DNA of 64,000 bases from assembly GCA_032622095.1 (NCBI GenBank), contig CP136061.1, positions 198,758,935 to 198,822,934 of the forward strand. The letters are read 5' to 3'. Under the pieces are notes generated by a model. That model had not been told where the DNA came from. It worked only from the letters and a program-made list of their open reading frames with translations, and did not search any database. This document shows positions 24,546 to 36,586 of this stretch, in pieces; position 1 is the first letter of the stretch, and every line of letters starts with the position of its first letter. The translations under genes and the position numbers were made by a program. The stretch comes from Siphonodentalium dalli (Eukaryota; Mollusca; Scaphopoda; Gadilida; Siphonodentaliidae).

Positions 24546-25410
24546 CTGTTGGATGGTTTGTAGTTTCAGCCTCTCAGCATTCGCTGCCGATGTGAAGACT
24601 GCATGTTTCCGATATTTTGAGATGTGTATAGTATATAGCCAGCACGTGGCAGTTCAGCCGTCAATCACGCTTTAAGGCGTGTACAATGGCTTTAGTGCCC
24701 AGTCGAGTCAAGCTAACATACGTTGGTTAGGTCACGTGACGATATATGCCACATATGTGGTGTGAAATTGATACCTCTGATGTTGCGATAAGGAATTAAT
24801 CACTTCTTTAATGTCTTATTTGACTCGCCGTTAATCTTATTCTGACATATTTCTGACTGTAGCGTCAAGAATGAATAGATTACCATTAATTGGCACATAT
24901 GTTTTCAGTCAAGTCTCTATCCAAGGTTTTTGGATTTCGAAGTTTGGCCAAGTTTAAATAATGCCAAAACATATTTAGGTATATGTGACTTCTTCGGGTT
25001 GCATATTTTATGCAGTCTGCATATTGCATGCATTATATGTGGATATTCTTGGTGGAATCCATCGGATTCAGTTTAAATTTGCATATTATATGCCATCTGT
25101 ATGTTAATACCATATTAGCGAAAGAGCGTAACATCCACCACTCATCCCAAAGATATGGGTTGAAATAAATGGTAAATGCCAGTAGGCCCCCGCATGTGTG
25201 CAAATCCAGTCAAGATAGAGCATAGAATCAAATTGGATTGTCCAACTGAACTAGTGGGCTATAGGTTCTTGCTGGCATGCCAGAACATGATACCAATTAC
25301 GAATTTATCATTCTATAGGTAACAGTGGGTTCTAAATAGCACATGCATCGCTTATGGATGAGAATTAATTCATGAGTATTGTCCAGACATCATCGATCAT
25401 CTACACATCT

Positions 25411-25862
25411 AGGTGCACCCATTAATTTGGGATATTAATGTGTATAGCTATAGTGATAATATAGCTGTATATTTAGCGTGTATTATTTGCTATAATGTAC
25501 CATTGCAAGTTTGTGACCAGAGCGTGTACACGTGGTGTAATATGCACAATTGTAGTGCGCCCGTTAAGTGGGGTATTGTATATGTATAGCTATATCAATG
25601 ATATAGCATTGTTACTGGAAACTACCGTTTCGGTAGTTTATTCGATTAGTCCATCCTAACACCAAGGCTGGCGCAAATCCGATGATAAGCGGGTCCTTGA
25701 AATGTCATGTGTAAATCTAGCGTGTATCGTTAGTTGTAAAAGCAATACAGCATTATGAGTTAATGCCCCGAGTGAATACTCGTGGTGGTATATACACAAT
25801 TGTAGTGTGCCCATTTAGGGATATTTGTTTAAGTATAGTTATTATAGCTATAATAAAGCAAT
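25411..25862 (+). repeat. Three ~55-bp subrepeats and a 9-bp hairpin in the Array B unit (first copy)
   Basis: A segment of the form GTGCNCCCATTAA...GTATAGCTATA...ATATAGC occurs at about 25411, 25554 and 25804; the last two are each preceded by CACAATTGTAGTG. Between the second and third lies a hairpin: AAACTACCG (25619-25627), TTT loop, CGGTAGTTT (25631-25639). In the right arm a TA insertion breaks this stem. The inversion centre of the whole block falls at the second of these subrepeats. Confidence 0.65.
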
Positions 25863-28800
25863 GTAGATGTCCATGAATTTTATAGTGACTTATCCAAGCA
25901 TATTCGGATCACCTCAAAACAGCAACGTCGCCACACAGTCGAAGCAGTCAGGATCCCTGGTAGTTAAACCAGTTATTCAACAGGATTACTATCACCGAGG
26001 AATGTCAAGTTTGTATATAAAATGGTGTATGTATATCCAACCGAAAGCCAATGACTGGCGGTAGCGCATGTTCCAAGGTGCCCGACACTATGTATGCTAT
26101 GAATTTGGAAAGTCACGTTAAGCTAGTGTTTCGTGTCAATTTTTGTTCGCCGACACTCGTCAGGGGGAGGCGATTTAATTAGATTAGTTGACATTTTATA
26201 TGTCTGTTAACATGTATTCCATGTGTATATAGTTTTTTGCCCCGTCATGTGGGATTGTTGGATTTGCAATTTTCATGCAATCATTCTGTTAACATGTATT
26301 CCATGTGTATATAGTTTTTTCCCGTCCTGGGATTGTTGGATTTGCAATTTTCATGCAATCATTCTGTTAACATGTATTCCATGTGTATATAGTTTTTTCC
26401 CGTCATGGGATTGTTGGATTTGCAATGTTCATGCAATCATTCTGTTGGATGGTTTGTAGTTTCAGCCTCTCAGCATTCGCTGCCGATGTGAAGACTGCAT
26501 GTTTCCGATATTTTGAGATGTGTATAGTATATAGCCAGCACGTGGCAGTTCAGCCGTCAATCACGCTTTAAGGCGTGTACAATGGCTTTAGTGCCCAGTC
26601 GAGTCAAGCTAACATACGTTGGTTAGGTCACGTGACGATATATGCCACATATGTGGTGTGAAATTGATACCTCTGATGTTGCGATAAGGAATTAATCACT
26701 TCTTTAATGTCTTATTTGACTCGCCGTTAATCTTAGTCTGACATATTTCTGACTGTAGCGTCAAGAATGAATAGATTACCATTAATTGGCACATATGTTT
26801 TCAGTCAAGTCTCTATCCAAGGTTTTTGGATTTCGAAGTTTGGCCAAGTTTAAATAATGCCAAAACATATTTAGGTATATGTGACTTCTTCGGGTTGCAT
26901 ATTTTATGCAGTCTGCATATTGCATGCATTATATGTGGATATTCTTGGTGGAATCCATCGGATTCAGTTTAAATTTGCATATTATATGCCATCTGTATGT
27001 TAATACCATATTAGCGAAAGAGCGTAACATCCACCACTCATCCCAAAGATATGGGTTGAAATAAATGGTAAATGCCAGTAGGCCCCCGCATGTGTGCAAA
27101 TCCAGTCAAGATAGAGCATAGAATCAAATTGGATTGTCCAACTGAACTAGTGGGCTATAGGTTCTTGCTGGCATGCCAGAACATGATACCAATTACGAAT
27201 TTATCATTCTATAGGTAACAGTGGGTTCTAAATAGCACATGCATCGCTTATGGATGAGAATTAATTCATGAGTATTGTCCAGACATCATCGATCATCTAC
27301 ACATCTAGGTGCACCCATTAATTTGGGATATTAATGTGTATAGCTATAGTGATAATATAGCTGTATATTTAGCGTGTATTATTTGCTATAATGTACCATT
27401 GCAAGTTTGTGACCAGAGCGTGTACACGTGGTGTAATATGCACAATTGTAGTGCGCCCGTTAAGTGGGGTATTGTATATGTATAGCTATATCAATGATAT
27501 AGCATTGTTACTGGAAACTACCGTTTCGGTAGTTTATTCGATTAGTCCATCCTAACACCAAGGCTGGCGCAAATCCGATGATAAGCGGGTCCTTGAAATG
27601 TCATGTGTAAATCTAGCGTGTATCGTTAGTTGTAAAAGCAATACAGCATTATGAGTTAATGCCCCGAGTGAATACTCGTGGTGGTATATACACAATTGTA
27701 GTGTGCCCATTTAGGGATATTTGTTTAAGTATAGTTATTATAGCTATAATAAAGCAATGTAGATGTCCATGAATTTTATAGTGACTTATCCAAGCATATT
27801 CGGATCACCTCAAAACAGCAACGTCGCCACACAGTCGAAGCAGTCAGGATTCCTGGTAGTTAAACCAGTTATTCAACAGGATTACTATCACCGAGGAATG
27901 TCAAGTTTGTATATAAAATGGTGTATGTATATCCAACCGAAAGCCAATGACTGGCGGTAGCGCATGTTCCAAGGTGCCCGACACTATGTATGCTATGAAT
28001 TTGGAAAGTCACGTTAAGCTAGTGTTTCGTGTCAATTTTTGTTCGCCGACACTCGTCAGGGGGAGGCGATTTAATTAGATTAGTTGACATTTTATATGTC
28101 TGTTAACATGTATTCCATGTGTATATAGTTTTTTGCCCCGTCATGTGGGATTGTTGGATTTGCAATTTTCATGCAATCATTCTGTTAACATGTATTCCAT
28201 GTGTATATAGTTTTTTCCCGTCCTGGGATTGTTGGATTTGCAATTTTCATGCAATCATTCTGTTAACATGTATTCCATGTGTATATAGTTTTTTCCCGTC
28301 ATGGGATTGTTGGATTTGCAATGTTCATGCAATCATTCTGTTGGATGGTTTGTAGTTTCAGCCTCTCAGCATTCGCTGCCGATGTGAAGACTGCATGTTT
28401 CCGATATTTTGAGATGTGTATAGTATATAGCCAGCACGTGGCAGTTCAGCCGTCAATCACGCTTTAAGGCGTGTACAATGGCTTTAGTGCCCAGTCGAGT
28501 CAAGCTAACATACGTTGGTTAGGTCACGTGACGATATATGCCACATATGTGGTGTGAAATTGATACCTCTGATGTTGCGATAAGGAATTAATCACTTCTT
28601 TAATGTCTTATTTGACTCGCCGTTAATCTTAGTCTGACATATTTCTGACTGTAGCGTCAAGAATGAATAGATTACCATTAATTGGCACATATGTTTTCAG
28701 TCAAGTCTCTATCCAAGGTTTTTGGATTTCGAAGTTTGGCCAAGTTTAAATAATGCCAAAACATATTTAGGTATATGTGACTTCTTCGGGTTGCATATTT

Positions 28801-29337
28801 TATGCAGTCTGCATATTGCATGCATTATATGTGGATATTCTTGGTGGAATCCATCGGATTCAGTTTAAATTTGCATATTATATGCCATCTGTATGTTAAT
28901 ACCATATTAGCGAAAGAGCGTAACATCCACCACTCATCCCAAAGATATGGGTTGAAATAAATGGTAAATGCCAGTAGGCCCCCGCATGTGTGCAAATCCA
29001 GTCAAGATAGAGCATAGAATCAAATTGGATTGTCCAACTGAACTAGTGGGCTATAGGTTCTTGCTGGCATGCCAGAACATGATACCAATTACGAATTTAT
29101 CATTCTATAGGTAACAGTGGGTTCTAAATAGCACATGCATCGCTTATGGATGAGAATTAATTCATGAGTATTGTCCAGACATCATCGATCATCTACACAT
29201 CTAGGTGCACCCATTAATTTGGGATATTAATGTGTATAGCTATAGTGATAATATAGCTGTATATTTAGCGTGTATTATTTGCTATAATGTACCATTGCAA
29301 GTTTGTGACCAGAGCGTGTACACGTGGTGTAATATGC

Positions 29338-29432
29338 ACAATTGTAGTGCGCCCGTTACAATTGTAGTGCGCCCGTTAAGTTTCCAGTAACAATGCTATA
29401 TCATTGATATAGCTATACATATACAATACCCC
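29338..29432. repeat. Centre of the Array B palindrome: 20-bp duplication and 52-bp asymmetric spacer
   Basis: A 20-bp segment, ACAATTGTAGTGCGCCCGTT, occurs twice in direct succession (29338-29357 and 29358-29377), whereas regular units have it once. Forward sequence ends GTTAAG at 29380. Reverse-complement sequence begins TTTCCAGTAAC at 29381 and meets its partner of the left arm again at CTTAACGGGCGC (29433). The region 29381-29432 is therefore the unpaired loop. Forward and reverse unit sequences overlap by AGT at the joint, a 3-base microhomology. Confidence 0.85.
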
Positions 29433-32400
29433 ACTTAACGGGCGCACTACAATTGTGCATATTACACCACGTGTACACGCTCTGGTCACAAACTTGCAAT
29501 GGTACATTATAGCAAATAATACACGCTAAATATACAGCTATATTATCACTATAGCTATACACATTAATATCCCAAATTAATGGGTGCACCTAGATGTGTA
29601 GATGATCGATGATGTCTGGACAATACTCATGAATTAATTCTCATCCATAAGCGATGCATGTGCTATTTAGAACCCACTGTTACCTATAGAATGATAAATT
29701 CGTAATTGGTATCATGTTCTGGCATGCCAGCAAGAACCTATAGCCCACTAGTTCAGTTGGACAATCCAATTTGATTCTATGCTCTATCTTGACTGGATTT
29801 GCACACATGCGGGGGCCTACTGGCATTTACCATTTATTTCAACCCATATCTTTGGGATGAGTGGTGGATGTTACGCTCTTTCGCAAATATGGTATTAACA
29901 TACAGATGGCATATAATATGCAAATTTAAACTGAATCCGATGGATTCCACCAAGAATATGCACATATAATGCATGCAATATGCAGACTGCATAAAATATG
30001 CAACCCGAAGAAGTCACATATACCTAAATATGTTTTGGCATTATTTAAACTTGGCCAAACTTCGAAATCCAAAAACCTTGGATAGAGACTTGACTGAAAA
30101 CATATGTGCCAATTAATGGTAATCTATTCATTCTTGACGCTACAGTCAGAAATATGTCAGACTAAGATTAACGGCGAGTCAAATAAGACATTAAAGAAGT
30201 GATTAATTCCTTATCGCAACATCAGAGGTATCAATTTCACACCACATATGTGGCATATATCGTCACGTGACCTAACCAACGTATGTTAGCTTGACTCGAC
30301 TGGGCACTAAAGCCATTGTACACGCCTTAAAGCGTGATTGACGGCTGAACTGCCACGTGCTGGCTATATACTATACACATCTCAAAATATCGGAAACATG
30401 CAGTCTTCACATCGGCAGCGAATGCTGAGAGGCTGAAACTACAAACCATCCAACAGAATGATTGCATGAACATTGCAAATCCAACAATCCCATGACGGGA
30501 AAAAACTATATACACATGGAATACATGTTAACAGAATGATTGCATGAAAATTGCAAATCCAACAATCCCAGGACGGGAAAAAACTATATACACATGGAAT
30601 ACATGTTAACAGAATGATTGCATGAAAATTGCAAATCCAACAATCCCACATGACGGGGCAAAAAACTATATACACATGGAATACATGTTAACAGACATAT
30701 AAAATGTCATCTTATCTAATTAAATCGCCTCCCCCTGACGAGTGTCGGCGAACAAAAATTGACACGAAACACTAGCTTAAAGTGACTTTCCAAATTCATA
30801 GCATACATAGTGTCGGGCACCTTGGAACATGCGCTACCGCCAGTCATTGGCTTTCGGTTGGATATACATACACCATTTTATATACAAACTTTACATTCCT
30901 CGGTGATAGTAATCCTGTTGAATAACTGGTTTAACTACCAGGGATCCTGACTGCTTCGACTGTGTGGCGACGTTGCTGTTTTGAGGTGATCCGAATATGC
31001 TTGGATAAGTCACTATAAAATTCATGGACATCTACATTGCTTTATTATAGCTATAATAACTATACTTAAACAAATATCCCTAAATGGGCACACTACAATT
31101 GTGTATATACCACCACGAGTATTCACTCGGGGCATTAACTCATAATGCTGTATTGCTTTTACAACTAACGATACACGCTAGATTTACACATGACATTTCA
31201 AGGACCCGCTTATCATCGGATTTGCGCCAGCCTTGGTGTTAGGATGGACTAATCGAATAAACTATACCGAAACGGTAGTTTCCAGTAACAATGCTATATC
31301 ATTGATATAGCTATACATATACAATACCCCACTTAACGGGCGCACTACAATTGTGCATATTACACCACGTGTACACGCTCTGGTCACAAACTTGCAATGG
31401 TACATTATAGCAAATAATACACGCTAAATATACAGCTATATTATCACTATAGCTATACACATTAATATCCCAAATTAATGGGTGCACCTAGATGTGTAGA
31501 TGATCGATGATGTCTGGACAATACTCATGAATTAATTCTCATCCATAAGCGATGCATGTGCTATTTAGAACCCACTGTTACCTATAGAATGATAAATTCG
31601 TAATTGGTATCATGTTCTGGCATGCCAGCAAGAACCTATAGCCCACTAGTTCAGTTGGACAATCCAATTTGATTCTATGCTCTATCTTGACTGGATTTGC
31701 ACACATGCGGGGGCCTACTGGCATTTACCATTTATTTCAACCCATATCTTTGGGATGAGTGGTGGATGTTACGCTCTTTCGCAAATATGGTATTAACATA
31801 CAGATGGCATATAATATGCAAATTTAAACTGAATCCGATGGATTCCACCAAGAATATCCACATATAATGCATGCAATATGCAGACTGCATAAAATATGCA
31901 ACCCGAAGAAGTCACATATACCTAAATATGTTTTGGCATTATTTAAACTTGGCCAAACTTCGAAATCCAAAAACCTTGGATAGAGACTTGACTGAAAACA
32001 TATGTGCCAATTAATGGTAATCTATTCATTCTTGACGCTACAGTCAGAAATATGTCAGACTAAGATTAACGGCGAGTCAAATAAGACATTAAAGAAGTGA
32101 TTAATTCCTTATCGCAACATCAGAGGTATCAATTTCACACCACATATGTGGCATATATCGTCACGTGACCTAACCAACGTATGTTAGCTTGACTCGACTG
32201 GGCACTAAAGCCATTGTACACGCCTTAAAGCGTGATTGACGGCTGAACTGCCACGTGCTGGCTATATACTATACACATCTCAAAATATCGGAAACATGCA
32301 GTCTTCACATCGGCAGCGAATGCTGAGAGGCTGAAACTACAAACCATCCAACAGAATGATTGCATGAACATTGCAAATCCAACAATCCCATGACGGGAAA

Positions 32401-35400
32401 AAACTATATACACATGGAATACATGTTAACAGAATGATTGCATGAAAATTGCAAATCCAACAATCCCAGGACGGGAAAAAACTATATACACATGGAATAC
32501 ATGTTAACAGAATGATTGCATGAAAATTGCAAATCCAACAATCCCACATGACGGGGCAAAAAACTATATACACATGGAATACATGTTAACAGACATATAA
32601 AATGTCATCTTATCTAATTAAATCGCCTCCCCCTGACGAGTGTCGGCGAACAAAAATTGACACGAAACACTAGCTTAAAGTGACTTTCCAAATTCATAGC
32701 ATACATAGTGTCGGGCACCTTGGAACATGCGCTACCGCCAGTCATTGGCTTTCGGTTGGATATACATACACCATTTTATATACAAACTTTACATTCCTCG
32801 GTGATAGTAATCCTGTTGAATAACTGGTTTAACTACCAGGGATCCTGACTGCTTCGACAGTGTGGCGACGTTGCTGTTTTGAGGTGATCCGAATATGCTT
32901 GGATAAGTCACTATAAAATTCATGGACATCTACATTGCTTTATTATAGCTATAATAACTATACTTAAACAAATATCCCTAAATGGGCACACTACAATTGT
33001 GTATATACCACCACGAGTATTCACTCGGGGCATTAACTCATAATGCTGTATTGCTTTTACAACTAACGATACACGCTAGATTTACACATGACATTTCAAG
33101 GACCCGCTTATCATCGGATTTGCGCCAGCCTTGGTGTTAGGATGGACTAATCGAATAAACTATACCGAAACGGTAGTTTCCAGTAACAATGCTATATCAT
33201 TGATATAGCTATACATATACAATACCCCACTTAACGGGCGCACTACAATTGTGCATATTACACCACGTGTACACGCTCTGGTCACAAACTTGCAATGGTA
33301 CATTATAGCAAATAATACACGCTAAATATACAGCTATATTATCACTATAGCTATACACATTAATATCCCAAATTAATGGGTGCACCTAGATGTGTAGATG
33401 ATCGATGATGTCTGGACAATACTCATGAATTAATTCTCATCCATAAGCGATGCATGTGCTATTTAGAACCCACTGTTACCTATAGAATGATAAATTCGTA
33501 ATTGGTATCATGTTCTGGCATGCCAGCAAGAACCTATAGCCCACTAGTTCAGTTGGACAATCCAATTTGATTCTATGCTCTATCTTGACTGGATTTGCAC
33601 ACATGCGGGGGCCTACTGGCATTTACCATTTATTTCAACCCATATCTTTGGGATGAGTGGTGGATGTTACGCTCTTTCGCAAATATGGTATTAACATACA
33701 GATGGCATATAATATGCAAATTTAAACTGAATCCGATGGATTCCACCAAGAATATCCACATATAATGCATGCAATATGCAGACTGCATAAAATATGCAAC
33801 CCGAAGAAGTCACATATACCTAAATATGTTTTGGCATTATTTAAACTTGGCCAAACTTCGAAATCCAAAAACCTTGGATAGAGACTTGACTGAAAACATA
33901 TGTGCCAATTAATGGTAATCTATTCATTCTTGACGCTACAGTCAGAAATATGTCAGACTAAGATTAACGGCGAGTCAAATAAGACATTAAAGAAGTGATT
34001 AATTCCTTATCGCAACATCAGAGGTATCAATTTCACACCACATATGTGGCATATATCGTCACGTGACCTAACCAACGTATGTTAGCTTGACTCGACTGGG
34101 CACTAAAGCCATTGTACACGCCTTAAAGCGTGATTGACGGCTGAACTGCCACGTGCTGGCTATATACTATACACATCTCAAAATATCGGAAACATGCAGT
34201 CTTCACATCGGCAGCGAATGCTGAGAGGCTGAAACTACAAACCATCCAACAGAATGATTGCATGAACATTGCAAATCCAACAATCCCATGACGGGAAAAA
34301 ACTATATACACATGGAATACATGTTAACAGAATGATTGCATGAAAATTGCAAATCCAACAATCCCAGGACGGGAAAAAACTATATACACATGGAATACGT
34401 ACATGTTAACAGAATGATTGCATGAAAATTGCAAATCCAACAATCCCACATGACGGGGCAAAAAACTATATACACATGGAATACATGTTAACAGACATAT
34501 AAAATGTCATCTTATCTAATTAAATCGCCTCCCCCTGACGAGTGTCGGCGAACAAAAATTGACACGAAACACTAGCTTAAAGTGACTTTCCAAATTCATA
34601 GCATACATAGTGTCGGGCACCTTGGAACATGCGCTACCGCCAGTCATTGGCTTTCGGTTGGATATACATACACCATTTTATATACAAACTTTACATTCCT
34701 CGGTGATAGTAATCCTGTTGAATAACTGGTTTAACTACCAGGGATCCTGACTGCTTCGACTGTGTGGCGACGTTGCTGTTTTGAGGTGATCCGAATATGC
34801 TTGGATAAGTCACTATAAAATTCATGGACATCTACATTGCTTTATTATAGCTATAATAACTATACTTAAACAAATATCCCTAAATGGGCACACTACAATT
34901 GTGTATATACCACCACGAGTATTCACTCGGGGCATTAACTCATAATGCTGTATTGCTTTTACAACTAACGATACACGCTAGATTTACACATGACATTTCA
35001 AGGACCCGCTTATCATCGGATTTGCGCCAGCCTTGGTGTTAGGATGGACTAATCGAATAAACTATACCGAAACGGTAGTTTCCAGTAACAATGCTATATC
35101 ATTGATATAGCTATACATATACAATACCCCACTTAACGGGCGCACTACAATTGTGCATATTACACCACGTGTACACGCTCTGGTCACAAACTTGCAATGG
35201 TACATTATAGCAAATAATACACGCTAAATATACAGCTATATTATCACTATAGCTATACACATTAATATCCCAAATTAATGGGTGCACCTAGATGTGTAGA
35301 TGATCGATGATGTCTGGACAATACTCATGAATTAATTCTCATCCATAAGCGATGCATGTGCTATTTAGAACCCACTGTTACCTATAGAATGATAAATTCG

Positions 35401-36586
35401 TAATTGGTATCATGTTCTGGCATGCCAGCAAGAACCTATAGCCCACTAGTTCAGTTGGACAATCCAATTTGATTCTATGCTCTATCTTGACTGGATTTGC
35501 ACACATGCGGGGGCCTACTGGCATTTACCATTTATTTCAACCCATATCTTTGGGATGAGTGGTGGATGTTACGCTCTTTCGCAAATATGGTATTAACATA
35601 CAGATGGCATATAATATGCAAATTTAAACTGAATCCGATGGATTCCACCAAGAATATCCACATATAATGCATGCAATATGCAGACTGCATAAAATATGCA
35701 ACCCGAAGAAGTCACATATACCTAAATATGTTTTGGCATTATTTAAACTTGGCCAAACTTCGAAATCCAAAAACCTTGGATAGAGACTTGACTGAAAACA
35801 TATGTGCCAATTAATGGTAATCTATTCATTCTTGACGCTACAGTCAGAAATATGTCAGACTAAGATTAACGGCGAGTCAAATAAGACATTAAAGAAGTGA
35901 TTAATTCCTTATCGCAACATCAGAGGTATCAATTTCACACCACATATGTGGCATATATCGTCACGTGACCTAACCAACGTATGTTAGCTTGACTCGACTG
36001 GGCACTAAAGCCATTGTACACGCCTTAAAGCGTGATTGACGGCTGAACTGCCACGTGCTGGCTATATACTATACACATCTCAAAATATCGGAAACATGCA
36101 GTCTTCACATCGGCAGCGAATGCTGAGAGGCTGAAACTACAAACCATCCAACAGAATGATTGCATGAACATTGCAAATCCAACAATCCCATGACGGGAAA
36201 AAACTATATACACATGGAATACATGTTAACAGAATGATTGCATGAAAATTGCAAATCCAACAATCCCAGGACGGGAAAAAACTATATACACATGGAATAC
36301 ATGTTAACAGAATGATTGCATGAAAATTGCAAATCCAACAATCCCACATGACGGGGCAAAAAACTATATACACATGGAATACATGTTAACAGACATATAA
36401 AATGTCATCTTATCTAATTAAATCGCCTCCCCCTGACGAGTGTCGGCGAACAAAAATTGACACGAAACACTAGCTTAAAGTGACTTTCCAAATTCATAGC
36501 ATACATAGTGTCGGGCACCTTGGAACATGCGCTACCGCCAGTCATTGGCTTTCGGTTGGATATACATACACCATTTTATATACAAA
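29381..36586 (-). repeat. Array B right arm: 1,898-bp units, 3.8 copies reversed
   Basis: Unit ends fall at 30889, 32787, 34689 and 36586. Steps are 1,898, 1,902 (4-bp GTAC insertion near 34397) and 1,897. Against the left arm every right-arm unit carries the same changes, given here as left-arm positions: 24221 G to T, 24289 T to A, 24292 T to A, 25117 A to T, 26006 C to A, plus a 2-bp TA insertion at the hairpin near 25633, which accounts for 1,898 against 1,896. Private variants include ATGCACATAT at 29955 in the innermost unit and CGACAGTGTGG near 32855. Confidence 0.95.

Larger units (their letters stand above)
24111..29380 (+). repeat. Array B left arm: 1,896-bp units, 2.8 copies forward
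   Basis: Units start at 24113, 26009 and 27905 (1,896 bp each); the third stops at 29380. Variants noticed: TTATTCTGAC in unit 1 against TTAGTCTGAC in units 2 and 3, and GGATTCCTGG in unit 2 against GGATCCCTGG in unit 1. The unit has no long ORF. It contains a 78-bp triplication, three ~55-bp subrepeats, a CACGTGAC segment (near 24734) and many short palindromes built on GCATAT and TATAGCTATA. Confidence 0.95.
24111..36586. repeat. Array B: 12.5-kb head-to-head palindromic block of a 1.9-kb satellite unit inside Array A
   Basis: Forward units occupy 24111-29380 and reverse-complement units 29381-36586. On the left the first unit starts at (A)GTTTGTATATAAAATGG right after Array A sequence. 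On the right the last reversed unit ends with the complement of the same phrase at 36586, again directly against Array A. Both outer ends thus sit within about three bases of the same unit phase. Array A flanks both sides in the same orientation. The layout resembles a foldback element with tandem-repeat arms, but no transposase frame is present. Alternatives are an inverted duplication inside a satellite domain or an assembly fusion. Confidence 0.9.

Noticed and set aside
24327-24563. Hydrophobic 78-codon frame in the Array B unit as a small membrane protein
   Set aside because: It is a product of the 78-bp triplication, which keeps frame because 78 is divisible by three. A 4-bp insertion breaks it in one right-arm unit without other change.
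24111-36586. Pure hairpin-read (missing adapter) artefact as explanation of the palindrome
   Set aside because: Arms differ in unit number and carry arm-specific fixed variants, and the right arm returns to Array A in the original orientation. An assembly error of another kind is not excluded.
24111-36586. Array B or Array A units as Helitrons
   Set aside because: I found no TC start with CTRR end and 3' hairpin at the borders, and no Rep/helicase frame.
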